From a virus, in the IMG/VR virus record IMGVR_UViG_3300046460_000427, positions 1 to 37,334 of that record: 37,334 nucleotides of DNA; one strand, given 5' to 3'. The number at the start of each line of letters is the position of its first letter. Position 1 is the first letter of the stretch. Both the position numbers and the translations under genes were made by a program. Under the pieces are notes generated by a model. That model was not told the DNA's origin. It worked only from the letters and a program-made list of their open reading frames with translations, and made no database searches. Of the stretch, positions 13,468 through 21,310 are shown in pieces.

Positions 13468-14972
13468 TGGCAGACCGGGCCGTCGGAGACGATCTGCAAC
13501 GTCTTCTCCATTTCCATCCCTATCAGCGCGCATGGCTGGCGGACAAAAGCCGGTTCAAGGTTGGCATGTTTTCCCGCCAGTCCGGCAAGACCTTCGGCTG
13601 TTGCGCCGAACTGGTCGAGGACTGCATCGACGCTGAGATCTCCGGCAAGCGCACGCGCTGGGTCATCCTGTCCCGTGGCGAGCGTCAGGCCAAGGAAGCG
13701 ATGGACGAGAACGTCAAGCCCATGACGCGGGCGTTCTGGACGCTGTATCGCGGCATCCTCAAGGGGCCTGAACCGACCGTCGTGGAAGGTGAGTACCGCG
13801 TCACCAGGGAGGATGGCACCGACGCCACCTATCGCAGCTTCGAGGTGGAATATCCGGGCGGATCGCGCATCACGGCTCTGCCATCGAACCCGGATACCGC
13901 CCGTGGCTTTTCCGCGAACGTGCTGTTCGATGAATTTGCGTTCCATGCCAACAGCAAGGCCATTTGGGGCGCCGCCTATCCCATCATCTCGAAGGGCTGG
14001 AAGTGCCGCGTCGTTTCGACGCCCAATGGCAAGAGCAACAAGTTCTACGAATTGATGACCGAGGCGCAGTCGATCTGGTCGCGGCATCAGGTCGACATCT
14101 ATCAGGCCGTAGCTCAGGGGCTTGAGCGCAATATCGACGAGCTTCGCGCCGGGCTTGGTGATGACGATCTGTGGGCGCAGGAATATGAACTGCTGTGGCG
14201 GGACGAAGCCAGCGCCTGGCTCGACTATGACCTGATCAACGCCTGCGAGACGGAAGGCTATGGTCGCCTTCGCGAGATGGAGTTCGTCGGCAAGGAATTG
14301 ACGAAATGCGTCGAGACCGGCGAGCCGATCCGTCCGGCGCGCGGCCCCGTCTATGTCGGCATGGACATCGCCCGCAAGCGCGACCTTACCTGCATCTGGG
14401 CAGCGGAGAGGATCGGCGACGTGCTTTATCCGCGCGAGATCATCGTCATGCGCCGCGCCCCCTTTGCCGCCCAGCATGCCGAGTTGAAGCGCCTGCGCGA
14501 TCGCGATCATCCCGTGCGCTTCTCCATCGACCAGACCGGCATGGGCGAGCCATTCGTCGAGGCGGCGCAGGAATATCTGGGGGATTATGCCTGCGAGGGC
14601 GTGATCTTCACGCCGCCCGCCCGCTTCGCGCTGGCGACCATGCTCAAGCAGAACATGGAGGATCGCAAATTCCGGCTGCCTGTCGGCGATCGCTATCTGC
14701 GCGAAGATCTTCACTCCATCACGAAGGCCGTCAGCGAGACCGGTTCGGTCCGGCTGGTTCACGACGGCGAAAGCGATGGCCATGGCGACCGCTTCTGGGC
14801 GGCAGGCCTGTGCGTCAATGCCGCGTCGGGCCTTGGCCAGATGATCGCCTATCGCCCCGTGCCCAAGCCCGCCTTCGGAGATCCGCGCGCCGATCGCTTC
14901 GGCGACGAGATGGAGGCCGCGCGGTCCCGCACGCACGCCTCCCGCTTCATCAACGAACGCCGAGACTGGTAA
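13467..14972 (+). CDS. Terminase large subunit, gp28-like (501 aa)
   Basis: ATP-driven DNA packaging motor and nuclease. The ATPase half has an adenine-binding region (FHPYQRAWLAD, 16-26), a variant Walker A SRQSGKT at 36-42 and Walker B VLFDE at 152-156, followed by the coupling motif VSTPNGKSNKFYE (183-195). The nuclease half begins at YVGMDIARKRD with acidic D300, then SIDQTGMG with D355, and DGHGDRFWAA with D438/D441, the expected RNase H-like metal ligands. Mu-like terminases package headful from an end-proximal pac site. The gene starts at a one-base overlap with the small subunit. Confidence 0.95.
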   Translation: MADRAVGDDLQRLLHFHPYQRAWLADKSRFKVGMFSRQSGKTFGCCAELVEDCIDAEISGKRTRWVILSRGERQAKEAMDENVKPMTRAFWTLYRGILKGPEPTVVEGEYRVTREDGTDATYRSFEVEYPGGSRITALPSNPDTARGFSANVLFDEFAFHANSKAIWGAAYPIISKGWKCRVVSTPNGKSNKFYELMTEAQSIWSRHQVDIYQAVAQGLERNIDELRAGLGDDDLWAQEYELLWRDEASAWLDYDLINACETEGYGRLREMEFVGKELTKCVETGEPIRPARGPVYVGMDIARKRDLTCIWAAERIGDVLYPREIIVMRRAPFAAQHAELKRLRDRDHPVRFSIDQTGMGEPFVEAAQEYLGDYACEGVIFTPPARFALATMLKQNMEDRKFRLPVGDRYLREDLHSITKAVSETGSVRLVHDGESDGHGDRFWAAGLCVNAASGLGQMIAYRPVPKPAFGDPRADRFGDEMEAARSRTHASRFINERRDW

Positions 14973-14978
14973 TCGCCC

Positions 14979-16685
14979 ATGGCCAATGATCTTGTTCCCT
15001 TCGCCGCGCCCGCGCCTCCCGCCCTGGTCGATGTCAACGGCCGTCCGCTGCGGCAGGCCTATGATACGCTGACCCGCGAGGTCGGCCGGGCGACGATGAC
15101 CGGCATCCGCACGATCCATTCCGGGCACCCCGCCCATGGACTGACACCCGCTCGGCTCGCCCGTATCCTGCGCGAGGCGGAGACCGGAGACGCCACCGCC
15201 TATCTGGAGCTGGCCGAGGAGATGGAGGAGAAAGACCTCCACTATCAGTCGGTCATGGGCACGCGGAAGCGGGCGGTCTCCCAACTGCCGATCACCGTCA
15301 AGTCGGCCGGCGACGATGAACAGTCCGAAGGCGACGCCCAGCTGCTGCGCGACTGGCTTGACCGGCTGACGCTCCAGGCCGAGCTGTTCGATATCCTCGA
15401 CGCGGTGGGCAAAGGCTACAGCGCGACCGAGATCGTCTGGCAGACCACGACGGCGCTGTGGCTGCCGCTGTTCCTGAAGCGCCAGGATCCGCGCTTCTTC
15501 GAGTTCGACAAGGAAACCGGCGAGCGCCTGCTGCTGAAGGGCGGGATCGACGGCACCAGCGGCATGCCGCAACCGCTGCCCGAGCACAAGTTCATCGTCC
15601 ACCATGCCCCGGCCAAGTCCGGCCTGCCGATCCGTGGCGGCATCGCCCGCGCGGCGGCGTGGGGCTATGTCTTCAAGAACTACACTATCAAGGACTGGAT
15701 GGCCTTCCTTGAGGTCTACGGCCTGCCGCTGCGCGTGGGCAAATACCAGCCCGGCACGAACGAGGCCGACATCCGCGTGCTGGAGCGCGCCGTCGCCCAG
15801 ATCGGGTCGGATGCCGGCGCGGTCATCCCGCAGTCGATGATGCTGGAATTCATCACCGCCGGGGGCGCCGCGTCGAACCCGGAGATGTTCGAGCGCAAGT
15901 GCAAATATATCGACGATCAGCTGTCCAAGGCGGTGCTCGGCCAGACCAGCTCGGCCGATGCGAAGTCGGGCGGCATCGGCTCCGGCCAGGCGGATCTGCA
16001 CGGCGAGGTCCGCCACGATATCGAGAGCGCGGACGCGGCGCAGCTCTCTGCCACGCTCACCCGCGACCTCGCCATCCCCATGGTCATGTTCAATCGTGGC
16101 CGCCGCGATCGCTATCCGCTGATCCTCGTCGGTCGCCCGGATGCGGTGGACGTCGAGCAGGCCCTCAAGTCGATGGACGCGGCCGTCCGCCTGGGCGTTC
16201 CCGTGGGCATTTCTACCTTCCGCAAGATGACCGGCCTGCCGGAGCCGCGCGAGGGCGAGGAACTGCTGCGCGGGGCCGCCGAGGGACTGGCGCAAAATCC
16301 GGCCGGAGAGCCCTTGGGAAGCGGCGCAGGCCCTGTGCCCGCCAAAACGCGACCGGCAGACCTCTTAGGGGCTCTTAAATCGGCCCTGAGCGGCAAAGCA
16401 AAGGCGGGAGAAGTCTCCGCCAGCGCCGTCACGGCCGGCACGCCCGATGCGATCGACGCTGCCGCCGAAGAGGCGCTCTCCGACTGGGAGGAACTCATGG
16501 CGCCGATCGCCGCGCCGATCGAGGAGCTGGCGGCCAGCGCGGCGAGCCTTGAGGCGTTCCGCCACGGCCTGACCGCGATCATCGCCAGCATGGACACCGA
16601 CCGGCTGACCGAGATGCTGGCGCGGGCGACCTTCGCCAGCCGGCTCCAGGGCGATGCCCAGATCCAGCAGGAACAGCAGGGCTGA
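14979..16685 (+). CDS. Portal protein, gp29/DUF935 family (568 aa)
   Basis: Forms the dodecameric head vertex channel. The N-terminal part contains the family pattern of DUF935 portals (LYLELAEEMEEKDLHYQSVMGTRKRAV read across residues about 74-102), then WQTTTALWLPL, HKFIVHH and the GLPLRVGKY/AVLGQT blocks. The C-terminal 110 residues are Ala/Glu-rich and helical, likely the crown. It follows the large terminase after six bases, as in Mu, and shares a base with the next start. Confidence 0.93.
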   Translation: MANDLVPFAAPAPPALVDVNGRPLRQAYDTLTREVGRATMTGIRTIHSGHPAHGLTPARLARILREAETGDATAYLELAEEMEEKDLHYQSVMGTRKRAVSQLPITVKSAGDDEQSEGDAQLLRDWLDRLTLQAELFDILDAVGKGYSATEIVWQTTTALWLPLFLKRQDPRFFEFDKETGERLLLKGGIDGTSGMPQPLPEHKFIVHHAPAKSGLPIRGGIARAAAWGYVFKNYTIKDWMAFLEVYGLPLRVGKYQPGTNEADIRVLERAVAQIGSDAGAVIPQSMMLEFITAGGAASNPEMFERKCKYIDDQLSKAVLGQTSSADAKSGGIGSGQADLHGEVRHDIESADAAQLSATLTRDLAIPMVMFNRGRRDRYPLILVGRPDAVDVEQALKSMDAAVRLGVPVGISTFRKMTGLPEPREGEELLRGAAEGLAQNPAGEPLGSGAGPVPAKTRPADLLGALKSALSGKAKAGEVSASAVTAGTPDAIDAAAEEALSDWEELMAPIAAPIEELAASAASLEAFRHGLTAIIASMDTDRLTEMLARATFASRLQGDAQIQQEQQG

Positions 16686-17188
16686 TGGACGGCGACCTGC
16701 GCAGCGCGCATTTCCCCTTCTGGTTCGATTTTACGCGGCTGACCGCCCAGCCCTATCGCGATGCCAGCGGCGCGGTGCAGTCGGCACCGGCCGGCACGCC
16801 GCGCTTCGACCATCTGGCGGACGGCACGCCGCGCGGCCTGCTCGTCACCTTCGGCGCGGCGCTGGGCGCGGGCGACCGCGCGCAGCTCCAGGAGGATGTG
16901 CTGTCCGACGCTGCCGGCGACGCCGCGACGGTGCTGCATGCGATCACGCTGGCGGACGGCACGATCGATCGCCGCGCATGGTACTCCCGCGATGCCCGCC
17001 GCACCATCAACGGCCTGGTCGGGATCGAGGCCGCCCATGCGATCATCGCCGCCATGCCCGGCTTCCTGCCGAACAAGGGCGGCTTCGTCCGCTGCCGGGG
17101 TCTCAGCTGGTTTCTGGCGAACGCGATCGGCGACGGGGCGGGCCGCGCGATCTCCGACGATGCCGGCCGGCCGCTGATCGAGCAATAG
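16685..17188 (+). CDS. Phage structural-type protein with fibre-associated motif (167 aa)
   Basis: The N-terminal 60 residues contain a motif common at the start of phage fibre or head-spike modules: a YxDASGAVQ strand, then PRFDHL and GTPRGLLVTF near residues 39-58. The rest is a helical domain not recognised. Mu has no gene between portal and the F-type minor head protein, so this is an accessory gene at the portal vertex. It could be a small head decoration or an adaptor for another protein. It is coupled to the portal by TGATG and ends one base before the next gene's start. Confidence 0.55.
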   Translation: MDGDLRSAHFPFWFDFTRLTAQPYRDASGAVQSAPAGTPRFDHLADGTPRGLLVTFGAALGAGDRAQLQEDVLSDAAGDAATVLHAITLADGTIDRRAWYSRDARRTINGLVGIEAAHAIIAAMPGFLPNKGGFVRCRGLSWFLANAIGDGAGRAISDDAGRPLIEQ

Positions 17189-17189
17189 C

Positions 17190-18362
17190 ATGGCCGACGA
17201 TGCCGAGCCCGATATCCCGCTGGTAAAGCCGCTTGAGGCCCTGCGCTTTTTCCGCGCCAAGGGCTTCTCGTTCGGTTTCGCCTGGCAGGATGTGTGGCAG
17301 GAAGAACATGCCCGCGCCTTCACCGTCGCCAAGGCAATGACCCGAGACCTGCTGGAAGATCTCCGCGCGGCGGTGGATACCGCGATCGACCAGGGCGAGA
17401 CGCTGGCGCAGTTCGGCAAGAAGCTGCGCCCCATCCTGGCAGAAAAGGGCTGGTGGGGTCGCAAGCTGATGGCGGACCCGGAGACGGGCGAGGAACGGGT
17501 CGTGCAGCTGGGCAGCCCGCGCCGGCTGAAGACGATTTATCGCATCAACATGCGCACGGCTCAGACGGCGGGCCGATGGGAACGCATCCAGCGGTCGAAG
17601 AAGTTGTTCCCGTATCTTCGCAAGGTCTCGGTGATGGATGGCCGCGAGCGACCGGAGCATCATGTCTGGCACGGCACAATCCTGCTGGTGGATGATCCCT
17701 GGTGGGATACTCATGCAGGACAATGCGGCTGGGGCTGTCGCTGCCAGGATCAACCCGTCAATCAGCGGATGATGGATGCGAAAGGCTGGACGGTCACACG
17801 TCAGCCCGTGCGTTTTCCCATGGTGGATTACGTCAATCCGCGCACGGGCGAGATCACGCGGCTGGAGCGCGGGATCGATCCAGGCTGGGCGTACAATGTC
17901 GGCAAGGCCGCGCTCGACGGGCAGACGCCACCGCCGCTAGGGCCGGGCAGCGATGTCGCCGCAGCGCGCGGCGTTACCGTCGCCGATCTCGATCCCTTCT
18001 TCGCTGCCTTCGGCCTTGCCGAGAGCGCGATCGCGCGCGGCCGGATCTTCACCGACCAGGGCGGCTGGCCGCTGGCGATCTCGCTCGGGCTGTTCCGCGA
18101 TGCCGGTGGCCGGCTGGAGCTGCCCGATCGCGCCCGCATCCGCCATCTGCCTGCCGTCGCCACCGCGATCGTCGATCCGGTCGAGATCCGCTGGCGCTGG
18201 GTGCGCGGGGCCGATGGCACCATGCTGCTGATGCGGCGCTACATCGGCACGGACGCCGTTGTCGATTTCGGCCGGGTCGGCTGGCGTTTCCATGCGCGCG
18301 GGGAACGCGGGTTCAGCGCCGCGCGCCATGCCCAGGGAACCATGGCCTGGACAGAACCGTAA
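17190..18362 (+). CDS. Minor head protein (F/gp30-like, SPP1 gp7 type) with C-terminal nuclease-toxin-like domain (390 aa)
   Basis: Residues about 10-215 match the minor head morphogenesis family: a helical region (ALRFFRAKGFSFGFAWQDVW), INMRTAQTAGRW near 119-130, and the Cys/His-rich end HAGQCGWGCRC at 175-185. After a linker, residues about 265-370 resemble the PBECR (phage-Barnase-EndoU-Colicin-RelE-like) nuclease domains found fused to such proteins: IFTDQGGWPLAIS, LPDRARIRHLPAVATAI, DPVEIRWRW and LLMRRYIG. Minor head proteins can be ejected with DNA, so the domain could act in the new host cell. It is the last gene before a 118-base gap and a candidate promoter. Confidence 0.85.
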   Translation: MADDAEPDIPLVKPLEALRFFRAKGFSFGFAWQDVWQEEHARAFTVAKAMTRDLLEDLRAAVDTAIDQGETLAQFGKKLRPILAEKGWWGRKLMADPETGEERVVQLGSPRRLKTIYRINMRTAQTAGRWERIQRSKKLFPYLRKVSVMDGRERPEHHVWHGTILLVDDPWWDTHAGQCGWGCRCQDQPVNQRMMDAKGWTVTRQPVRFPMVDYVNPRTGEITRLERGIDPGWAYNVGKAALDGQTPPPLGPGSDVAAARGVTVADLDPFFAAFGLAESAIARGRIFTDQGGWPLAISLGLFRDAGGRLELPDRARIRHLPAVATAIVDPVEIRWRWVRGADGTMLLMRRYIGTDAVVDFGRVGWRFHARGERGFSAARHAQGTMAWTEP

Positions 18363-18424
18363 ATTGGGCTGGTCTTTCCGCCTTCAAGGTGAAATGAACG
18401 CACCATCCCCATAGAATGCCGACG

Positions 18425-18442
18425 CCGGGCGGAGATATCTCC
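18425..18442 (+). promoter_or_regulatory. Candidate Mor operator upstream of the protease/capsid operon
   Basis: CCGGGCGGAGATATCTCC contains the perfect 12-bp palindrome GGAGATATCTCC at 18431-18442 (dyad centre 18436.5). It differs at one of 18 positions from the element ahead of the lysin. With Mu-like geometry (dyad near -43.5) transcription would start at about 18480, next to ATG 18481. The 118 bases between the minor head gene and ATG 18481 hold nothing else I can recognise; no T-rich terminator is present. This is the position of the Mu P_I late promoter. Confidence 0.7.
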
Positions 18443-18480
18443 TGCCACCGGCGACGTTTGCCCATGCGATCAGCATGGTC

Positions 18481-19602
18481 ATGAACCGGGGCCATCAACT
18501 CACATCCGCCATGCTTGCCGCGTCCGTTGGCGCTGCCGTCCTCGTCGCCGCGTCCAATGACGCGCCGGTGCTGATCGCCGCCAGCAGCGAGGTCGCGCTT
18601 GTCGATGGCGCGCCCGCCCGCCGGGTGAAGTTGCTGCCTATCGGCCAGATCGCGATGCGCGACGGCCGTGGTCCATATTATCTGCGCGATCGCGTCCATG
18701 CCGAGGCCGTCGTCGCCGCTACCCGCGAATGGCTGGGCGGCGGCGATTTCATGTTCGACTATGATCACCAGGCCGTCGCCGCCTCCCGGATCGACGGCAG
18801 CACCTCCCGCGCATCCGCCTGGGTGAAGCCCGAGAAACTGATCGTCCTCGACGACGGCATCTATGCCGACGACGTCGAGTGGACTGCCGCCGCCGACGCG
18901 GCGCTGCGCGGGCGCGAATATCGTTATGTGAGCCCGACCTTCATGGCGGCCAGGGGGACCGGCGATGTCCTCCAGCTCAAGAATACGGCGCTGACCAACA
19001 GCCCCGCCATCGATTTGCCGGCCATCGCGGCCAGCCATACTGGAGACCAAAGCACTATGGATAAGGACGCCATCCTGGCGTTGCTTGGCCTTGCGGCCAA
19101 CGCAACCGGGGAACAGATCGCTGCGGCGGTCAACGGGCTGGGCAAGGCTCAGGCACCCGCCACCAGCGCGATCGCGATCGCGGCGGGCATCGCCGAAAGC
19201 GCGACCGTCGAGGAAATCACCGCCGCCGTCGCCGGCCTGAAGAAGGCGGGCGCACCCGATCCGGCAAAGTTCGTGCCGGTCGAGCAGGTCACGGCCATGT
19301 CCGAGCAGATCAAGGTGCTCCTGGGCGAACGTGCCGAGGAGATTGTCGCCTCCGCGATCGCGTCGGGTCAGGTGGTCCCGGCGCTCAAGGGCTGGGCGCT
19401 CGACTATTTCCGCAAGGATGAAGCGGGCTTCCGCACCTGGCTGGAAAACCAGCCCGCCGTCGTCACGGCCGGCCAGCAGCTTGGCGGCCGCAAGCCGACC
19501 GAGAAGGCGACCAGCCTTTCCGCCGACGAGATCGCGTCCTGTGCCGCGATCGGCATGAGCCATGAGGATTTCCTCAAGGCGAAGAATGAGGAGATCGCAT
19601 AA
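18481..19602 (+). CDS. I: Prohead protease, Mu I-like, with C-terminal scaffold (373 aa)
   Basis: It matches the Mu-like I family: an N-terminal protease domain with LLPIGQIAMRDGRGPYYL, FDYDHQA near residues 94-100 and the REYRYVSPTF block around 145, then a long Ala/Glu-rich scaffold region ending in LSADEIASCAAIGMSHEDFL, the usual Mu-I tail signature. The protease matures the prohead. I prefer ATG 18481 over ATG 18475 because its distance to the upstream palindrome equals that of the lysin gene; no Shine-Dalgarno supports either. An internal start probably yields the free scaffold protein. Confidence 0.88.
   Translation: MNRGHQLTSAMLAASVGAAVLVAASNDAPVLIAASSEVALVDGAPARRVKLLPIGQIAMRDGRGPYYLRDRVHAEAVVAATREWLGGGDFMFDYDHQAVAASRIDGSTSRASAWVKPEKLIVLDDGIYADDVEWTAAADAALRGREYRYVSPTFMAARGTGDVLQLKNTALTNSPAIDLPAIAASHTGDQSTMDKDAILALLGLAANATGEQIAAAVNGLGKAQAPATSAIAIAAGIAESATVEEITAAVAGLKKAGAPDPAKFVPVEQVTAMSEQIKVLLGERAEEIVASAIASGQVVPALKGWALDYFRKDEAGFRTWLENQPAVVTAGQQLGGRKPTEKATSLSADEIASCAAIGMSHEDFLKAKNEEIA
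19057..19602 (+). CDS. Z: Internal in-frame scaffold protein, Mu Z-like (181 aa)
   Basis: In Mu the scaffold Z is made from an internal start within gene I. Here an in-frame ATG at 19057 is preceded by GGAG 11 bases upstream and falls exactly at the change from protease domain to the Ala/Glu-rich helical scaffold (MDKDAILALLGLAANATGEQ). The product would share the C-terminus of the protease and fill the procapsid before being degraded. The internal start is inferred from position and ribosome site; it has not been shown. Confidence 0.6.
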   Translation: MDKDAILALLGLAANATGEQIAAAVNGLGKAQAPATSAIAIAAGIAESATVEEITAAVAGLKKAGAPDPAKFVPVEQVTAMSEQIKVLLGERAEEIVASAIASGQVVPALKGWALDYFRKDEAGFRTWLENQPAVVTAGQQLGGRKPTEKATSLSADEIASCAAIGMSHEDFLKAKNEEIA

Positions 19603-20408
19603 TGGCGCTGTCAGGCGGCAAGAAAACGGTCCAGGGCAGCGGGCGCGGCCTGCTCAACCTGGGCGTGGCGGCAGCGGCCGTCGTGTATCAGGGCGGCCTC
19701 GCGATGCTTTCGAGCGGCTATGCGCTCGCCGCCCGGATCGGCCAGGGCGCCTTCGATAGCGCCAGGGTTCAAGATGCCGGCCTTTCCCGCGTTGTCGGCG
19801 TCGCCCAGCGGTCCGTGACCGGCACGGCCGCAAACGGCGGGGCGGTGCTGGATGCGCAGGCAGGCGACTGGCTGTTCAAGAACAGCGCGAACTTCGACGC
19901 GCTCACCGTGGCCGATATCGGCCGCTATTGCTTCGTGGTGGATGATGAGACCGTCGCCCGCACCTCGGCCTCCCGCACCCGGCCACGCGCCGGGGTCGTG
20001 AAGGCGGTCGACAGCACGGGCGTCATGGTCAGCGTCTCGCCCGAGATCGCGGCGGCGGCCGACCGGACGATCTTCCTGCCCTTCTTCATCAATGTGACCG
20101 ATCTGGGCACGCCGGTAAACCAGGAGCTGGTTTCGCCCGTGTTCGGCACCGTCACCCGCATGTTGGCGATTGTCCAGACGGCGATCGTCACCGGTGGCGA
20201 CATCACTGCGATGATCAACGCGACGCCGGTCGCGGGCCTGAGCTGCGACATTGCCGATGGCGCCGCCAAAGGCTCAGTCGCGGTGGGCACGTCGACGGCT
20301 GGCGCCGCGAGCGCGGTCATCGCTGTCGGCCAGCGCATTCAGATCGTTCCCGCCGGCGCCTTCGCGGGCGGCGGATCGGTGAGCGGCATCCTCGAAATCG
20401 CCTACTAA
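19602..20408 (+). CDS. Capsid decoration/cement protein, DUF2190-like (268 aa)
   Basis: Between protease/scaffold and major capsid genes, a typical place for decoration proteins. The protein is rich in Gly, Ala, Val and Thr with short beta segments, and its middle (VLDAQAGDWLFKNSANFDAL, DIGRYCFVVDDETVART) resembles small capsid-cement folds of the DUF2190 type. Longer than the usual 110-residue cement proteins; the last 100 residues may be an additional beta domain. It starts by a one-base overlap with the I gene stop and ends 11 bases before the capsid gene. Confidence 0.6.
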   Translation: MALSGGKKTVQGSGRGLLNLGVAAAAVVYQGGLAMLSSGYALAARIGQGAFDSARVQDAGLSRVVGVAQRSVTGTAANGGAVLDAQAGDWLFKNSANFDALTVADIGRYCFVVDDETVARTSASRTRPRAGVVKAVDSTGVMVSVSPEIAAAADRTIFLPFFINVTDLGTPVNQELVSPVFGTVTRMLAIVQTAIVTGGDITAMINATPVAGLSCDIADGAAKGSVAVGTSTAGAASAVIAVGQRIQIVPAGAFAGGGSVSGILEIAY

Positions 20409-20419
20409 GGAGGCCTCCC

Positions 20420-21310
20420 TTGATCATCACCAACGCCGCGCTGGAAGCCCTGCGCACCGCCTTCAACAGCAAGTTCAAGGATGGCAGGTCCAAGGCCAAG
20501 CCCAAGGCCGGGGTCATGGCGACGCCGGTTTCGTCCACGACGAAAACCGAGACCTACGGGTTCCTTGGCGAGCTGCCGACCTTCCGCAAATGGGTCGGCG
20601 ACAAGCGGGTCAAGTCGATCGCTGAACGCGCCTATCAGCTGATCAACGATCCCTATGAGGCGACCGCCGGCATCAAGAAACATGATATCGAGGACGACTC
20701 CCTCGGCATCTATCCCAGCATGTTCGAAGGCTGGGGCGAGGAAGCCGAGCTGTGGCCCGACCGTCTGCTGTTCACGGCGCTTGCCGAGGGGCATCTGCGC
20801 CCATGCTTCGACAACCAGAATTTCTTCGACGCCTCGCACCCGAACTATGACGAGCTGGGTACGACCTACTCCAACATCAACGCTGCCGGCGCGGTCCAGC
20901 CCTGGTATCTGCTCGACCTCAGCAAGCCGCTCAAGCCGCTGATCTTCCAGAAGCGCCAGGACCCCAAATTCTGGATGATCACCGATCCCCAGGACAGCAA
21001 GGTCGCCGATACCGGCGTGTTCGGCGCCTATGCCGAAGCGCGCGGCGCGGCCGGCTACACCATGCCGTTCCTCGCCTACAAGTCGACGGCGACGCTCAAC
21101 GAGGCGAACTATGTCGCCGCCCGCGACGCGATGGCCGCCTATGTCGACGAGGTCGGCGATCCGCGCGGCGTCGTCGCCACCGATATCGTCTATGGCGTCT
21201 CCAACCGCGCCGCTGCCGAGAACCTGTTCAAGAAACAGAACCTGGCTGGTGGCGAGAGCAACATCCACTGGAATGCCGTGAACCTGCTCTTCGCCGAGCG
21301 CCTGCCGTGA
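20420..21310 (+). CDS. T: Major capsid protein, Mu T-like (296 aa)
   Basis: It matches the Mu gpT family along its length: MIITNAALEALRTAFNSKF at the N-terminus, YGFLGELPTFRKWVGDK near 43-59, then KHDIEDDSLGIYPSMFEGWG and the CFDNQNFFDASHPNY block. It builds the icosahedral head. The start is TTG at 20420, supported by a perfect AAGGAGG Shine-Dalgarno ending 6 bases upstream and by the conserved M-I-I-T beginning. The strong ribosome site fits a highly made protein. The stop overlaps the next GTG start. Confidence 0.93.
   Translation: MIITNAALEALRTAFNSKFKDGRSKAKPKAGVMATPVSSTTKTETYGFLGELPTFRKWVGDKRVKSIAERAYQLINDPYEATAGIKKHDIEDDSLGIYPSMFEGWGEEAELWPDRLLFTALAEGHLRPCFDNQNFFDASHPNYDELGTTYSNINAAGAVQPWYLLDLSKPLKPLIFQKRQDPKFWMITDPQDSKVADTGVFGAYAEARGAAGYTMPFLAYKSTATLNEANYVAARDAMAAYVDEVGDPRGVVATDIVYGVSNRAAAENLFKKQNLAGGESNIHWNAVNLLFAERLP

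Noticed and set aside
13458-16295. 945-codon open frame on the - strand opposite terminase and portal
   Set aside because: GC-rich coding DNA often leaves the opposite strand open. The translation is His/Arg/Gly-rich with no recognisable domain, while the + strand encodes clear terminase and portal proteins.
18425-18442. The palindrome as an attachment or recombination site
   Set aside because: Mu-like phages integrate by transposition at phage ends, not at internal sites, and the two copies lie exactly before late operons, fitting a regulator site better.
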